Part shown: piece by piece, positions 11,730 to 20,182 of the stretch | How positions within the stretch are numbered: the first letter of the stretch is position 1 | Layout of the letters: every line of letters begins with the position of its first letter | From: Acanthococcus lagerstroemiae | Lineage: Eukaryota > Arthropoda > Insecta > Hemiptera > Eriococcidae | NCBI GenBank assembly: GCA_031841125.1 | Contig: CM063114.1 | Location: 9,982,001-10,046,000 of the forward strand | Length of the DNA: 64,000 bases | Reading direction: 5' to 3' | Made by a program: the position numbers and the translations under genes | The notes under the pieces: generated by a model | Database searches by the model: none | What the model saw: the letters and a program-made list of their open reading frames with translations, nothing else | Told to the model about the DNA's origin: nothing

Positions 11730-12375
11730 GGAGACAGCTAGAACAAAATGTTAAAAATATTAGTGAGAGATCATTTATGACAAAATGTAGGTAGGGGAAA
11801 GGAAGAACTTCTCTTGCGGAAAGAAAAATTTTCTTCGGCTTGCTCTGTCACTAAGAGTTCTTGAGGGAAATGAGTTTTTCTTAGGTATGTCCAAAATAAT
11901 CTGTTCTCACCAAAATTTATTTCAAACTGTTTTGCACTACATATATCTGTCTCCAGTTCAAATTTATTCGCGATTTTCCACTTCCTCCCAGAAAATGAGA
12001 CATTTCGAAAATGTATATTAGCGTGTGTTGTACAACATATTCAACGTGTTGAAGGCGTTATCACATTAAAGTTCTACACTATTGCTAAGTTTTGAAAGTA
12101 GTGTGGTAACGCCTTCAACACGTTGAATATGCAATGCCAAATACACCGATAAATATTTTAAAAATTTATTTTCTCCGGGGGGGGGGGGAGTGAATAAACG
12201 TGAATAACTTTGGACTGGAGAGAGCTAGAGCAAACTGGTTTGAAATTTTGGTGAGAGGAGACCATTTACGGCAAAATGAAGGTAATGAAAAGTAAGAACT
12301 TCTCTTGCGAGGAGCAAAATTTTCTTCGGCTTGCTCTGTCTATAAGGGTCCTTGCGAGAAATGAGTTTTTTATTT
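11730..12375. repeat. Direct repeat of about 155 bp flanking a foldback
   Basis: 11730-11885 and 12217-12375 share the words gagctagarc, gaacttctcttgcg, ttttcttcggcttgctctgtc and gaaatgagtttt in the same order, with roughly 80 percent identity by eye. They bracket the foldback centred at 12084. Confidence 0.75.
11905..12262. repeat. Foldback (inverted repeat) centred near 12084
   Basis: The core arms CATATTCAACGTGTTGAAGG... at 12036-12064 and its complement ending at 12131 match over about 30 bases with one mismatch. Weaker complementarity continues outward: tctcaccaaaattt at 11908 pairs with aaattttggtgaga at 12246, and ctgtctccagt with actggagagag. A 12-G homopolymer (12177-12188) interrupts the right arm. 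The whole unit is about 360 bp. Confidence 0.75.
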
Positions 12376-13303
12376 CTAATGTTTTAAGCGTAAGCCTTCT
12401 CACCACGGCAAGGTATCACCCAAGAGGAGGAAAGATAGTCTACTTTCGCGAAATATTGAAATTAAAGCGATAGAGTTGGATTGCTTCATACAGCAACAAG
12501 TCTCCTTACCCGCATTTTTCTAAACCGAATAAAAGAATATGCGAAAGCTGCGCTGCAAAGGTATATTTTTATCCTCTTACCTAAACACGAGAAGCATTTT
12601 AAGGTTAACTGAAGTGTATGTCAACTGGATGTAAATATTTTACTCTCTGTCTTCCTTTCCTGTCTGTCGTGTTCGTTACGAATTCTAAATCGGTCTCTCT
12701 TCATCTGCCTTCAACCCTTTTCACTCTAGCTGCTTCCCAGTCCATTTATACTTGCTGTTCAGCTGAAAACTAAGAAATTAAATATTCGTTCGAGATGCGT
12801 GTTGTCAAATTCTGCATTAAAAATTAGATAAATTTTGAATTGCGGAGCCTTGTAGTTCTTCGTTTTCCAGGGTAGATAATTGTGAAGTGTTGTTTTGACT
12901 CGACGTGTCCTATAAACTTTTCTTGGACTCTGAATCCATAGTTGGTCTTGACGCGTAAAGTTCTTGCCGTTTGTGTGGGTTTTTCAGGATTTGCGAGAAA
13001 AGTATTTAATCCGAAACGCAGCTAGGGCTTTTCAAATTACAGAAATAAGAGGTCGTAGAAAAAGCGCGGGTATTAATTAATAAACTGTAACCAGACTAAA
13101 AGGATGTCCTACCTGGCCGAGGATGACACACAGGAAGTACAAGTATACAGGAGACAAAAGACGTTTGTGAGACGTTCGCATCATGCTACTTAGAAAGTAG
13201 TCAACCAGGACAAATTCTACGAAAATGTACATTCGGGAGGAGAGGGTCACCGCATTCGTATCAATTTCATTTGAAAATAGCGAGTTTTTCAGAAGACAAA
13301 ATA

Positions 13304-13508
13304 GTTTACTGTACGGTACTACTTTAACCAAGATAGTGTATTACAGACAGCCTTTTGCTTCAGTACTTATAGTCACTGAAGATGGAAACCCCGCTGTTCT
13401 CAAGTAGTTACTGATACGAACTTCTTGAACTGTAATTAGTCTTTACCTAAAAAGTGAAAGGCTGTCTGTAATCCGCTACGTGGGTTAAGGTAGTACCGTA
13501 CAGTGAAC
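13304..13508. repeat. 205-bp foldback with arms containing ATTACAGACAGCCTTT
   Basis: Left arm GTTTACTGTACGGTACTAC...ATTACAGACAGCCTTT and right arm AAAGGCTGTCTGTAAT...GTAGTACCGTACAGTGAAC are reverse complements over roughly 50 bases with an internal mismatch block. The central loop contains CTGAAGATGGAAACC. The end motif GTAGTACCGTA also occurs in the Penelope terminal repeats at 34923 and 38261, so this may be a relic of a related terminal repeat. Confidence 0.75.
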
Positions 13509-13739
13509 AGTTTTGTCGCATCCCGTGTTCTGATTGGTTATTGGTGCAGGTCTAGAGGATCAATCCCTGTTCTGGTTGATTTATTATTGTGAAAATTGTT
13601 GCGCTGTTAATGTCTGCGGTTAGGATTATCAAGTTATTGTTTTGTCCCTTTCGTTATTCTTAGATTTCCATGTATTAGTTCTTGTTGTTTCCTTTTCCTC
13701 ATGTTAGTAACTCTGGAGCGTGTTCCCGTTTCTCGAGCA

Positions 13740-14099
13740 GAATGCAGGTGCTATAGACAGATACTTAGTATCAAATGGACGGATAAGGTAAGAAATGAGG
13801 AAGTACTTGACAAAGTAGAAGGGGTAAAATGGATATTCGGAACTGTCAAAGGGGAGAGATGAACTAAAATCGGGCATAACTTGAGGCATCCAGGAATAAT
13901 ATCACTGCTGCTAGAAGGAAGAGTAGAAGGGAAGAATTGGATAGGTCGGCACTGATTCCAATATGTTCAGCAGATAATCGGGGATGTCAAATGTAAGGAT
14001 TATTTGGAAATAAAAGAACTCGCACAAGATAGGGAGAAATGGAAAGCTACATCAGACCAGTCATAAGACTGATAACTTTATCATCATCATCATCATCAG
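13740..14099 (+). mobile_element. RTE-like LINE 3' end with ATC-repeat tail
   Basis: One frame reads CYRQILSIKWTDKVRNEEVL, a stop, then IGHNLRHPGI..LLLEGRVEGKN, another stop, then IIGDVKC..ELAQDREKW, ending in a TAA near 14066. This is the C-terminal tail of RTE/BovB-like LINE polyproteins. It is followed by actgataactttATCATCATCATCATCAG, the simple-repeat 3' terminus expected of such LINEs. Two in-frame stops and the missing 5' part mean it is a dead 5'-truncated copy. A related tail is recognisable at 39530-39560. Confidence 0.85.
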
Positions 14100-14849
14100 A
14101 CTATATCTTCCTATTTTTATGAAAATACTCTTAAAGAAGGTACTCTCTATATTCCCTAATTTCCACACTTGTAACCTTACATGGCAGGTTTGTTTTTCAA
14201 CGCCTCTTACGAGTATAACACACCACGGCAACTTATAGAAGACTGATATTTCAACAGACTGCTGAGACGTGTTATATCCCGAAGGCGATGGAAGTTTACA
14301 ACGGTATTATGAATCGACTGAAACAGGGGAGCTTGCGAGCTCGCGTATCCCTTTGTGCTAGTTCCAAAAGCAAAATTTCACTTTCGCCTTCGTTGATTCA
14401 AGAACTGAAATTCTAAAAAGGTATAGAACTCACACCCGAACGTTCTAGAACGCTATATCGATGTACTAGAAAAAGTGAACGAACCGTCATTCCGCTGCTG
14501 TTTACGGCAATACGGAGCGAAAAAATTTAATGGATGGATGTTCACTCCGTATTTTCAGGGTTGGATCATTTTTCAAACAACTGATTACGATAGAAATCAA
14601 TTACCACACTCCTTTTAGCGCTCTTATTCCATATTTTATTCTATTCGACGTTCATTCATCGCACCTACGTGATACTTTGTAATTCAAGCCATCGATAGGT
14701 GCATCTCTTGATCTCGGTTCTTCAGTTTTTTCGTTAGCTCCGTCGCAAATTTTTCCTTGGGACCGATACGAACGGCAGAATTCAAAGCCAGTCACGAAGA
14801 TAGGACGGTTTTATAGTTTCTGATGACATAATTGTTTCACACGGCGCCT
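14100..14849. other. Unassigned non-coding stretch
   Basis: No recognisable frame or repeat. It should contain the 5' end of the mariner copy that follows, but I could not define a TIR. Confidence 0.45.
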
Positions 14850-15367
14850 CGTACTACCACTTGCACCTGGTGGAGGCGTTTCAAGGATGGTAGGGAGTCG
14901 TTGGAAGATAATAAGAAGTGGCCGGCTGTCAACACAAAACACATCCCCCGGAGTAAACAGTAAGTGCCACCTTTTAGCTCGAAGTTATGAAGCGCCTGTT
15001 GCGTCCGATTTGGTGGGTAAGGTCCATGTACAAGGATCCAGGTATCTGGACGTTACTGCCCGACAATGCGCCTGAGGAATTCAGCTAATTTTTTGGAAGT
15101 TTTATTTAGCCAAAAATCAAATCACAATCGTCAACCACCCCCTGCTTGCCGGATTTGACCTCAGCCGACTTTTTTCATTTCCCAAGCTTGGGTTACAGAT
15201 GAAAGGAACCATTTTGATTGATACCCCAGCCATTCAATCTGCTTGTACTGAGCATCAGAAGAGGATACCAGTTAAGCAGTTCTCTAAGGGATTGGATTCG
15301 TTGTACCAGCACTGTCAAGAGTGTATTGCTACAGAAGGGTCTTGTGTAACATCCTAACCTCAATAAA
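14850..15367 (+). pseudogene. Mariner-family transposase remnant
   Basis: Mariner transposases cut and paste DNA at TA sites. At about 14868-14910 one frame reads WWRRFKDGRESLEDN, the conserved linker after the N-terminal HTH. A frameshift then gives SGRLSTQNT. From about 14990 a frame reads EVMKRLLRPIWW...DPGIWTLLPDNAPEE, matching the catalytic HDNAPAH block. Next come PCLPDLTSADFFHFP (the SPDLxPxDFFLFP block) and, in a shifted frame, FPKLGLQMKG and the C-terminal helix PVKQFSKGLDSLYQHC, ending in TAA at 15355 with an AATAAA signal at 15362-15367. The segment between 14960 and 14990, which should hold the first catalytic Asp, is deleted. Several frameshifts and stops make it non-functional. 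No TIRs were located. Confidence 0.87.
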
Positions 15368-15388
15368 GTTTCTTATCTCTGATATTAT

Positions 15389-15668
15389 TGTGGCGAATAA
15401 TCCCGAACATTTGAGATAAGCAAAAAAAGATCGACACGTTTCGAGCAGCAGAATAGAAGTTCGATAACAAAAGCGATAAGGAGTTTCACCGATAACGCCG
15501 GAGTATATAAAGACCGCTGGCTCTGTCGCTGTATAGTTTGGTTTCTGTATACGAAACTGTGCGTTCTCAAAGCGATCAAGCTACTGTGCTTTGTGCGTTT
15601 ATATTTGTGTGATATTAAAAGTTCTTAGTACGTGTTTTCGTGCGTTTTTCATTGCGAATCTCGTTACA
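15389..15668 (+). repeat. Gypsy copy 2, 5' LTR
   Basis: 280 bp, TG...CA ended (TGTGGCGAATAATCCC to CGTTACA). It contains a TATA-like TATATAAAG at about 15503 and shares its sequence with the three other LTR copies in the window. Confidence 0.94.
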
Positions 15669-15684
15669 TTGGTGTCAGAAGTGG
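15669..15684 (+). promoter_or_regulatory. tRNA primer-binding site of gypsy copy 2
   Basis: TTGGTGTCAGAAGTGG directly follows the LTR, identical to the site in copy 1. Confidence 0.82.
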
Positions 15685-15699
15685 TATTCGACAGTACGC

Positions 15700-17036
15700 G
15701 TCGTGAAGGTCTCGCTCGAACATTCTTTTGGACATTCGTGTTCTGTGGATTCGGCATTTCACGTTGAAGAAGTGAGCATCATCAAAACTCTCCATTCGCA
15801 AAAGTTGTTCAAAGTGTCGCAGAAAGAGCTTTGGGAGGAATTGAAGAACCGTGACCTATTGCCATCAGGTTCGAAAGCGGAACTGGTCCGGCGGCTGGAA
15901 ACATTCCTGAGAGGTGAAGGTAAGGACCCAGAAACTTTTGATTTTGATGTAGAACCAGAACTGGAAGACAAATAGAGTCGACAACGATTGCTGCTCTTCA
16001 GCACCTTATGATGATGTTGAGCGAAATGAAGATTGAACAGTCAAAGAAAATGGAAGAGCAGTTGAAGAAGATGGACAATATGCGGACTGATGTTCAAGGA
16101 CTGGAGAAGAAGATGGATGAGAAGATTGAACCAGTTGCCCAACTCGCTATACTGGAAAGGGAATTGGAGGCACTTTGGACTGGCCGTACCACAATGTCAG
16201 TGGCAGTACCTCCAGGTAACCAGCAGCCTACCCAGATGGATTCAGCCGCCAGTGTATCATCAGTGGAGGCTCCAGACAGCCAGCCACGCCAACTGGTTCC
16301 AACTTCAAATGGCAGTGGCTCAGCAAAGGTGAAACCGCCAACGTTTGATGGTCAGCATTCCTGGGAGACTTAGCTTGTCCAGTTCAAGGCAGCGGCTGCC
16401 AATAATGGCTGGGATGAGGCGACAAAGGCCACGCCTTTGAGGATCCGCAATGGACGTGCTGAAGACAGTTCCAACCGAGGACTAGAGGAATTTCCAGAAG
16501 CTGGTGGAAGCCTTGGAACGCCGATATGGGCAAGCCTATATGAAGAAGCTGCGGAAACAGGAACTGCAGATCCGGTCACAGAGGCGGGGAGAATCGCTTC
16601 AAGCCTTTGAAGCAGAAATAGTTCGCCTTACCAACGCTACCTACCCAACGCCCTCAGAAGAATTCAGAGAGGAAACTGCGACTTGGGCCTTTATTGATGG
16701 AATTGAGGACGAGCATATTCATATGTTGGTGATAGTTGGCAACCACTAAAACTCTTGGTCTGCTTTGGCACAAGCCCTGGAACTGGAAGCTGCGCAGGAA
16801 ACTCCAGAAATAAAGCCACAGTTCGACAAGCCCAGGCCTATGAAACGGAAGAGGAACTGGCAGGCTTGAAGAAAGTTGTGGAAGCAGTAGTGGAGGATGT
16901 GATGGAGACAAAGAAGCGACCAAACACCAACATTTGCGCCCGACAGGGAAACCACGATGCTTCCAGTGTGGTGAACTGGGGCATATTCGTGTTGATTGCT
17001 CCCAGAACAAGAAGACTACTGAACCAAAACAGTTAA
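15700..17036 (+). pseudogene. Gypsy gag polyprotein with SAP-like N-terminus, capsid and CCHC zinc knuckle, broken
   Basis: Gag packages the element RNA. The first frame (stop at 15973) contains LFKVSQKELWEELKNRDLL then GSKAELVRRLETFL, the two-helix pattern of a SAP nucleic-acid-binding motif. In another frame 16008-16373 has a Lys/Glu-rich coiled-coil stretch and ends in the capsid start KVKPPTFDGQHSWET, then a stop. 16500-16740 continues the capsid (VEALERRYGQAYMKKLRKQEL, then ESLQAFEAEIVRL). A zinc knuckle at 16958-16999 reads CFQCGELGHIRVDC (C-x2-C-x4-H-x4-C) in a further frame. At least three frameshifts and a stop are present. The true start is unclear, because the upstream ATG at 15640 lies in the LTR. 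Confidence 0.88.
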
Positions 17037-17064
17037 ACTAGGAGGCCGGGGTGTTGCGGGCCGA

Positions 17065-17568
17065 ATGTCTTCGGTAGTCGCCCAACAGGTCCACACAATC
17101 ATCGCCGTCAAGAGGACATTACAATGTGATGCCTCAAGCAACTATGTGAAAGGAAAGCTTGGTAGGAAGACTATACTCTTCTGTGTAGACACTGGAGTAT
17201 CGCACTCGATCCTTCAATTCGAGTTGGTTCCAGCTGAGGAGGTGGACCAGGAGAAGCAGTATGTCCTGCGAACAGCCACCGAGGAAACAGTTCTAGCATA
17301 TGGGACAGTCCGCCTCCGAGTCAAGCTGAAGGGAGCTTTCCTTGAACAAGAGTTCCTAATGGCCGACATAGAAGGTGCTGCAATCATTGGCTGGGATATG
17401 ATGGTGCAGCATAGGCTGATCATCGAACTGGAACAGCAGACCCTGAAGTGTCGAGATCGGGTTGTAAAGTTCGAGAAGGCTGCCAACTGTGGGCTCAAAC
17501 AGCTGTATAAGACCAAAGTCAGGAGGAAACTTGCCGAAGAGACGGGCCATCTCAACGCCAAGAGATGA
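17065..17568 (+). pseudogene. Gypsy aspartic protease (retropepsin) and linker to RT
   Basis: Retropepsin cleaves the gag-pol polyprotein as a dimer. The 167-codon open frame has the active-site triad DTG at residues 42-44 (FCVDTGVSHSIL) and the later AAIIGWDMM motif at residues 105-113. Both are typical of gypsy proteases, although the usual Ala after DTG is Val. The domain itself looks intact. It lies downstream of the zinc knuckle in a different frame and is followed by the pre-RT linker. With the broken gag and missing RT it is classed as part of a dead element. Confidence 0.88.
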
Positions 17569-17775
17569 GACAACATCATCGGATTTTGACCAGTGGACCA
17601 TAGATGTAATCCGGGGTTTGAAGCCGTTGCAGAGGAAGGCAATGGAGGCTCTTCTGAAGGGCTTCAGGAAGATCATTGTCGAGAACAGCGACGATCATGA
17701 CCAGACAGAACTGGTGCAACATCGGATTGATACTGGGGACAGTCCGCCTATCAAGCAGTGCCCGCAATATTGTTA
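17569..17775 (+). pseudogene. Gypsy pre-RT segment, truncated
   Basis: The frame covering 17489-17806 contains LVQHRIDTGDSPPIKQ, the block that immediately precedes RT in gypsy pol proteins. Family-like sequence ends just after IKQ, before any RT motif, marking the truncation point of copy 2. Confidence 0.75.
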
Positions 17776-18410
17776 TTATACAGCCTGTACTGAGAAGGGA
17801 ACATAGTGTACCCTACTCTACCCAACGTTGAGCATAAGCCTCTCCACCTTTCCCCACATTTCCCGATTTTCCGCAGTTCTTCCCCTAAGCATTCCCACCA
17901 TTTTTATTATTTCATCCCGCATCTAGTTGGGGTCTTCCCTTCTTCCTCTTATGGTGTAACTGAACCCAATCTAAGACTGTTTTCCCCCAGCTATTTGGAT
18001 CAGATCTGTATATATAAGTGCCCCGCGTAATCAAATTTCAATTTCTTAATTTTGTAAGCTATATCACGGTTTCTTGATTGCTTCATTAGTCCCTTGATAA
18101 TTACTTTTTCTCTCTGCCTTATTCCAAACACACTTCTCAACATTTTTCTCTGTGCCGCTTGTATCCTGTTTAGTTGGTTTTTAGCAAGCGACAAAGTCTG
18201 AGTGGCGTAAGTCAGGGTTGGGTATAAGGTACCTGACCCGAATAAGGCCACATTAATTTTTAAACCAGTTTTCAATGTGCTAAATATAATTCAATTTTGA
18301 TGAAAATTTGGTGAAGTATACTATCAACCCTCCTCTTCGAGGTGACCTATTTGATTGTCCAAAATTTGGAGTCCCCTCCCTCCAAAAATCAAACAGTAAA
18401 TTATGCTCAG

Positions 18411-18450
18411 GTGGCCTTATTAGGAAACGCCCCTATCCTAATAAGGCCAC
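18411..18450. repeat. Hairpin of pogo subterminal repeat
   Basis: GTGGCCTTATTAGGA and TCCTAATAAGGCCAC form a perfect 15-bp stem with a 10-base loop. GGCCTTATT is also part of the terminal repeats, so this is a likely extra transposase-binding site pair. Confidence 0.85.
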
Positions 18451-18515
18451 ATTCTCCAAGTGCAAAAATGAAGGAAATTAAAGCCGTTAAAAAAGTTGTA
18501 TTGCGAAAAAGTAGA

Positions 18516-18689
18516 TTATTCACAATCTATACAAACGTAGACATCTTCATCTTCTGGCGAAAAACTAATACATTCGTCATGTTCATAATCGCCGCATTGA
18601 ATGCAACAGCGCATATCTTTCACTGCATCTACACCGCAAACTTTACAAAACCAAATTGCTGTCGAAGAATTTCCTTGTGAAGGACCCAT
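18516..18689 (-). CDS. PHD-type zinc finger, C-terminal piece of pogo-type transposase
   Basis: Fifty-seven residues from the ATG at 18689 to TAA at 18518-18516. Ligands are C15-x2-C18, C29-x2-C32, H37-x2-C40 and C53-x2-C56 (FCKVC, CIQC, HDEC, CIDCE-stop), the complete Cys4-His-Cys3 pattern of a PHD finger with normal spacing. PHD fingers bind histone tails. At the C-terminus of pogo/jerky-type transposases this module is familiar, and here it ends with the last Cys pair, as in those proteins. The open frame may begin upstream of the chosen ATG; in the full protein this would not be a start. The finger is undamaged although the rest of the protein is gone. Confidence 0.82.
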   Translation of the reverse strand: MGPSQGNSSTAIWFCKVCGVDAVKDMRCCIQCGDYEHDECISFSPEDEDVYVCIDCE

Positions 18690-18977
18690 TTTAGAACTTT
18701 TCCACGTGAGGTAGCAGTTGCTTTCTGAACAGCGGTCATTTTTGTAGAAAGTTTTCCAGAATTTTTAGTAGCGCTTTTGGATTTTTTTTTGAAACTTCTA
18801 ACTTTGATTTTGATTTTGACTTTTCGAAATCTTCAAACAACTTTTTGGAGCATAAATCTTATTCCTGAGCTTCGGTTAAAGTAGGAGTTCAATCCAAATG
18901 TTTGACATCAGTGCCTGTTGAGTATCTTGGTTTGAAATGTTCTGTAAATTACACAGGCGAAAGGAATGATGTAAGTA

Positions 18978-19121
18978 CTAACCAGCAGCTAAATGATTTC
19001 TCAACGTTCTCCGAGGTATATTGTAACAAGATGCGGCCTTCTGTACTCCAACTCCATCATGAACGGCTCTTATAGCTTTTTGTAACTGTTCTCGCGTCCA
19101 ATTCGCTCCTTTTGACGGCAT
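18978..19121 (-). CDS. psq-type helix-turn-helix, N-terminal piece of pogo-type transposase
   Basis: ATG at 19121 opens a 47-codon frame: MPSKGANWTREQLQKAI, then VHDGVGVQKAASCYNIPRRT and LRNHLAAG before TAG. This is the pipsqueak-type HTH (W-x4-L-x2-AI-x5-G ... KAA-x2-Y-x-IPR-x-TLR) that binds the element ends. The stop falls inside GTTAGT. If 18982-18942 were removed as a 41-nt GT...AG intron, the frame would continue into KPRYSTGTDVKHLD and, after a TGA, TPTLTEAQE. That segment resembles the HTH-to-core linker of these transposases. The intron is inference and very short; otherwise this is a truncated peptide. Confidence 0.85.
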   Translation of the reverse strand: MPSKGANWTREQLQKAIRAVHDGVGVQKAASCYNIPRRTLRNHLAAG

Positions 19122-20182
19122 TTTCAAGGTATGGCCTTATTGAGAACAAACCAACCTGTTCAAGTATTTCGTAATCACGCAAAAACTATTGAAGCTAGGT
19201 GACTGAATCACACATATTTTGAAAGAGCATAAAATTACCTTTAAAATGATTTATTTGTAGTATTCTTCTGATAAATTTCACCATTAAGAAAACCGTATTG
19301 AAAACAGAAATTTTTAACTTTGCATTATCAGTAAACACGTAACGTAAACTTCAACACGCAATTGTGGTCGACCAGGCAGCCGTACATGCGTGATACTTTG
19401 ATAGGTTATTAAAAATAGGTAAGATATTCGTTATATAGCGCTATCTGACGGAAAAAATATGTACAAGGTGATATTTTGATAGATTTGATGGCCTTATTCG
19501 GGTCAGGTACCTTACAACACTTAGTATTTTGATCTTGCTGTTTATAATTATTTCACTTTGTAGGATTGTTTCTTGTGGCCAAAAACTTTTCCACATGTTT
19601 TTATTCTCGCAGAGATTTCTCTTTCTTGTCTATTTTCTAACGATACTACTTGCCCGAGGTATTTGTATTCATCGACTATAGTTATTTCTTCACCCCTATT
19701 TTAAATACATCCTTTATGTTTCGTTAACAGTTCTGTTTTCCTCAAATTTATTTCCAGGCCCACTTTGCTACTTTCCTTTCCAAGTTCATTAGCCATCCCC
19801 TCCAATTCCTTCAAGTCATCACTTAACAGTACAATGTCGCTGGCAAACCTGAGGTGGTTTTGCCTTGTCCCATTTATTATGATCCCTTTGCTTTCCCCCT
19901 TCAACTTCTTGAACACTTCCTCGAAAACTCCATTGAATATATTAGGAGACAGGGGATCCCCCTGTCGGACCCTTCTTTCTATTTGGAACCATTTTTCTTT
20001 CACTCCTGTTTTATTCCAAGTTCGGGAACTTTACTGCCATATGCGGATGTGAAGGGCTGAGGTAGAGCGAGTACAGTTAGAACACCTGTTATGCATCTCT
20101 CGTGTTTTTGTAAGGTTCGTGTGTCAACTTCCTCGTCCTCTAATTTCTTGAGAGTACTCTGCGAGAATATCGAATGTTTCAA

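Larger units (their letters stand above)
11527..13303. other. Non-coding stretch with a foldback and direct repeats
   Basis: Besides the repeats at 11730-12375 I find no gene. The segment 13080-13260 shows weak similarity to 59440-59640 (shared words such as tgtcctRcctggcc, gaagtacaRgtatRcag and cagga...aaaatgtaca). Confidence 0.5.
15389..17790 (+). mobile_element. Ty3/gypsy LTR retrotransposon, copy 2, truncated before RT
   Basis: Same family as the copy at 8441-11526, opposite strand. It keeps the 5' LTR, primer site, gag, protease and the segment just before RT. It ends near 17775-17800, where a LINE 3' end running the other way begins. No RT, integrase or 3' LTR follows. Together the two copies represent most of the gag-pol span. 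Confidence 0.92.
18227..19512 (-). mobile_element. Pogo/Tigger-type DNA transposon, internally deleted
   Basis: The ends are perfect 24-bp inverted repeats starting AGGTACCTGACCCG and ending in GGCCA on each side. TA flanks both ends (18225-18226 and 19513-19514). Removing the element and one TA restores the LINE reading ...VVYPTLTYATQ. Reading on the minus strand it encodes an N-terminal psq-type helix-turn-helix (19121 on) and a C-terminal PHD finger (to 18516), but the DDE catalytic core between them is absent. Pogo/jerky-type transposases of arthropods commonly combine these parts, which is family knowledge. GGCCTTATT recurs as a subterminal word inside. Confidence 0.9.
17818..20182 (-). 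mobile_element. RTE-like LINE C-terminal half, split by a pogo-type insertion
   Basis: Minus-strand RT. 20182-20000 holds the segment after motif A (KLEDEEVDTRTL). 20003-19701 holds RRVRQGDPLSPNIF and NHLRFASDIVLLSDDLKELEG. The catalytic F/YADD motif reads FASD, so one catalytic Asp is replaced by Ser. After the 1286-bp insertion the thumb region continues at 18224 (YPTLTYATQTLSL, then NQLNRIQAAQRKMLRSVFGIRQ, KIKKLKFDYAGHL). The C-terminal tail WRDEII-type segment ends with a TAG at 17818-17820 in a shifted frame (RDEIIKMVGMLRG, ENREMWGKVERLML). At least two frameshifts. Its beginning corresponds to where the LINE at 1-1030 stops. The 3' end abuts the truncated gypsy copy 2. Confidence 0.9.

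Noticed and set aside
14887..15110. Apparent GTAAGT donor at 14960 and tttag acceptor at 15108 giving an in-frame join
   Set aside because: The sequence between them itself encodes mariner blocks (DNAPEE region), so this is a frameshifted transposase, not an intron.
8441..17790. Envelope gene in the gypsy copies
   Set aside because: No open frame between integrase and the 3' LTR in copy 1, and copy 2 stops before RT.
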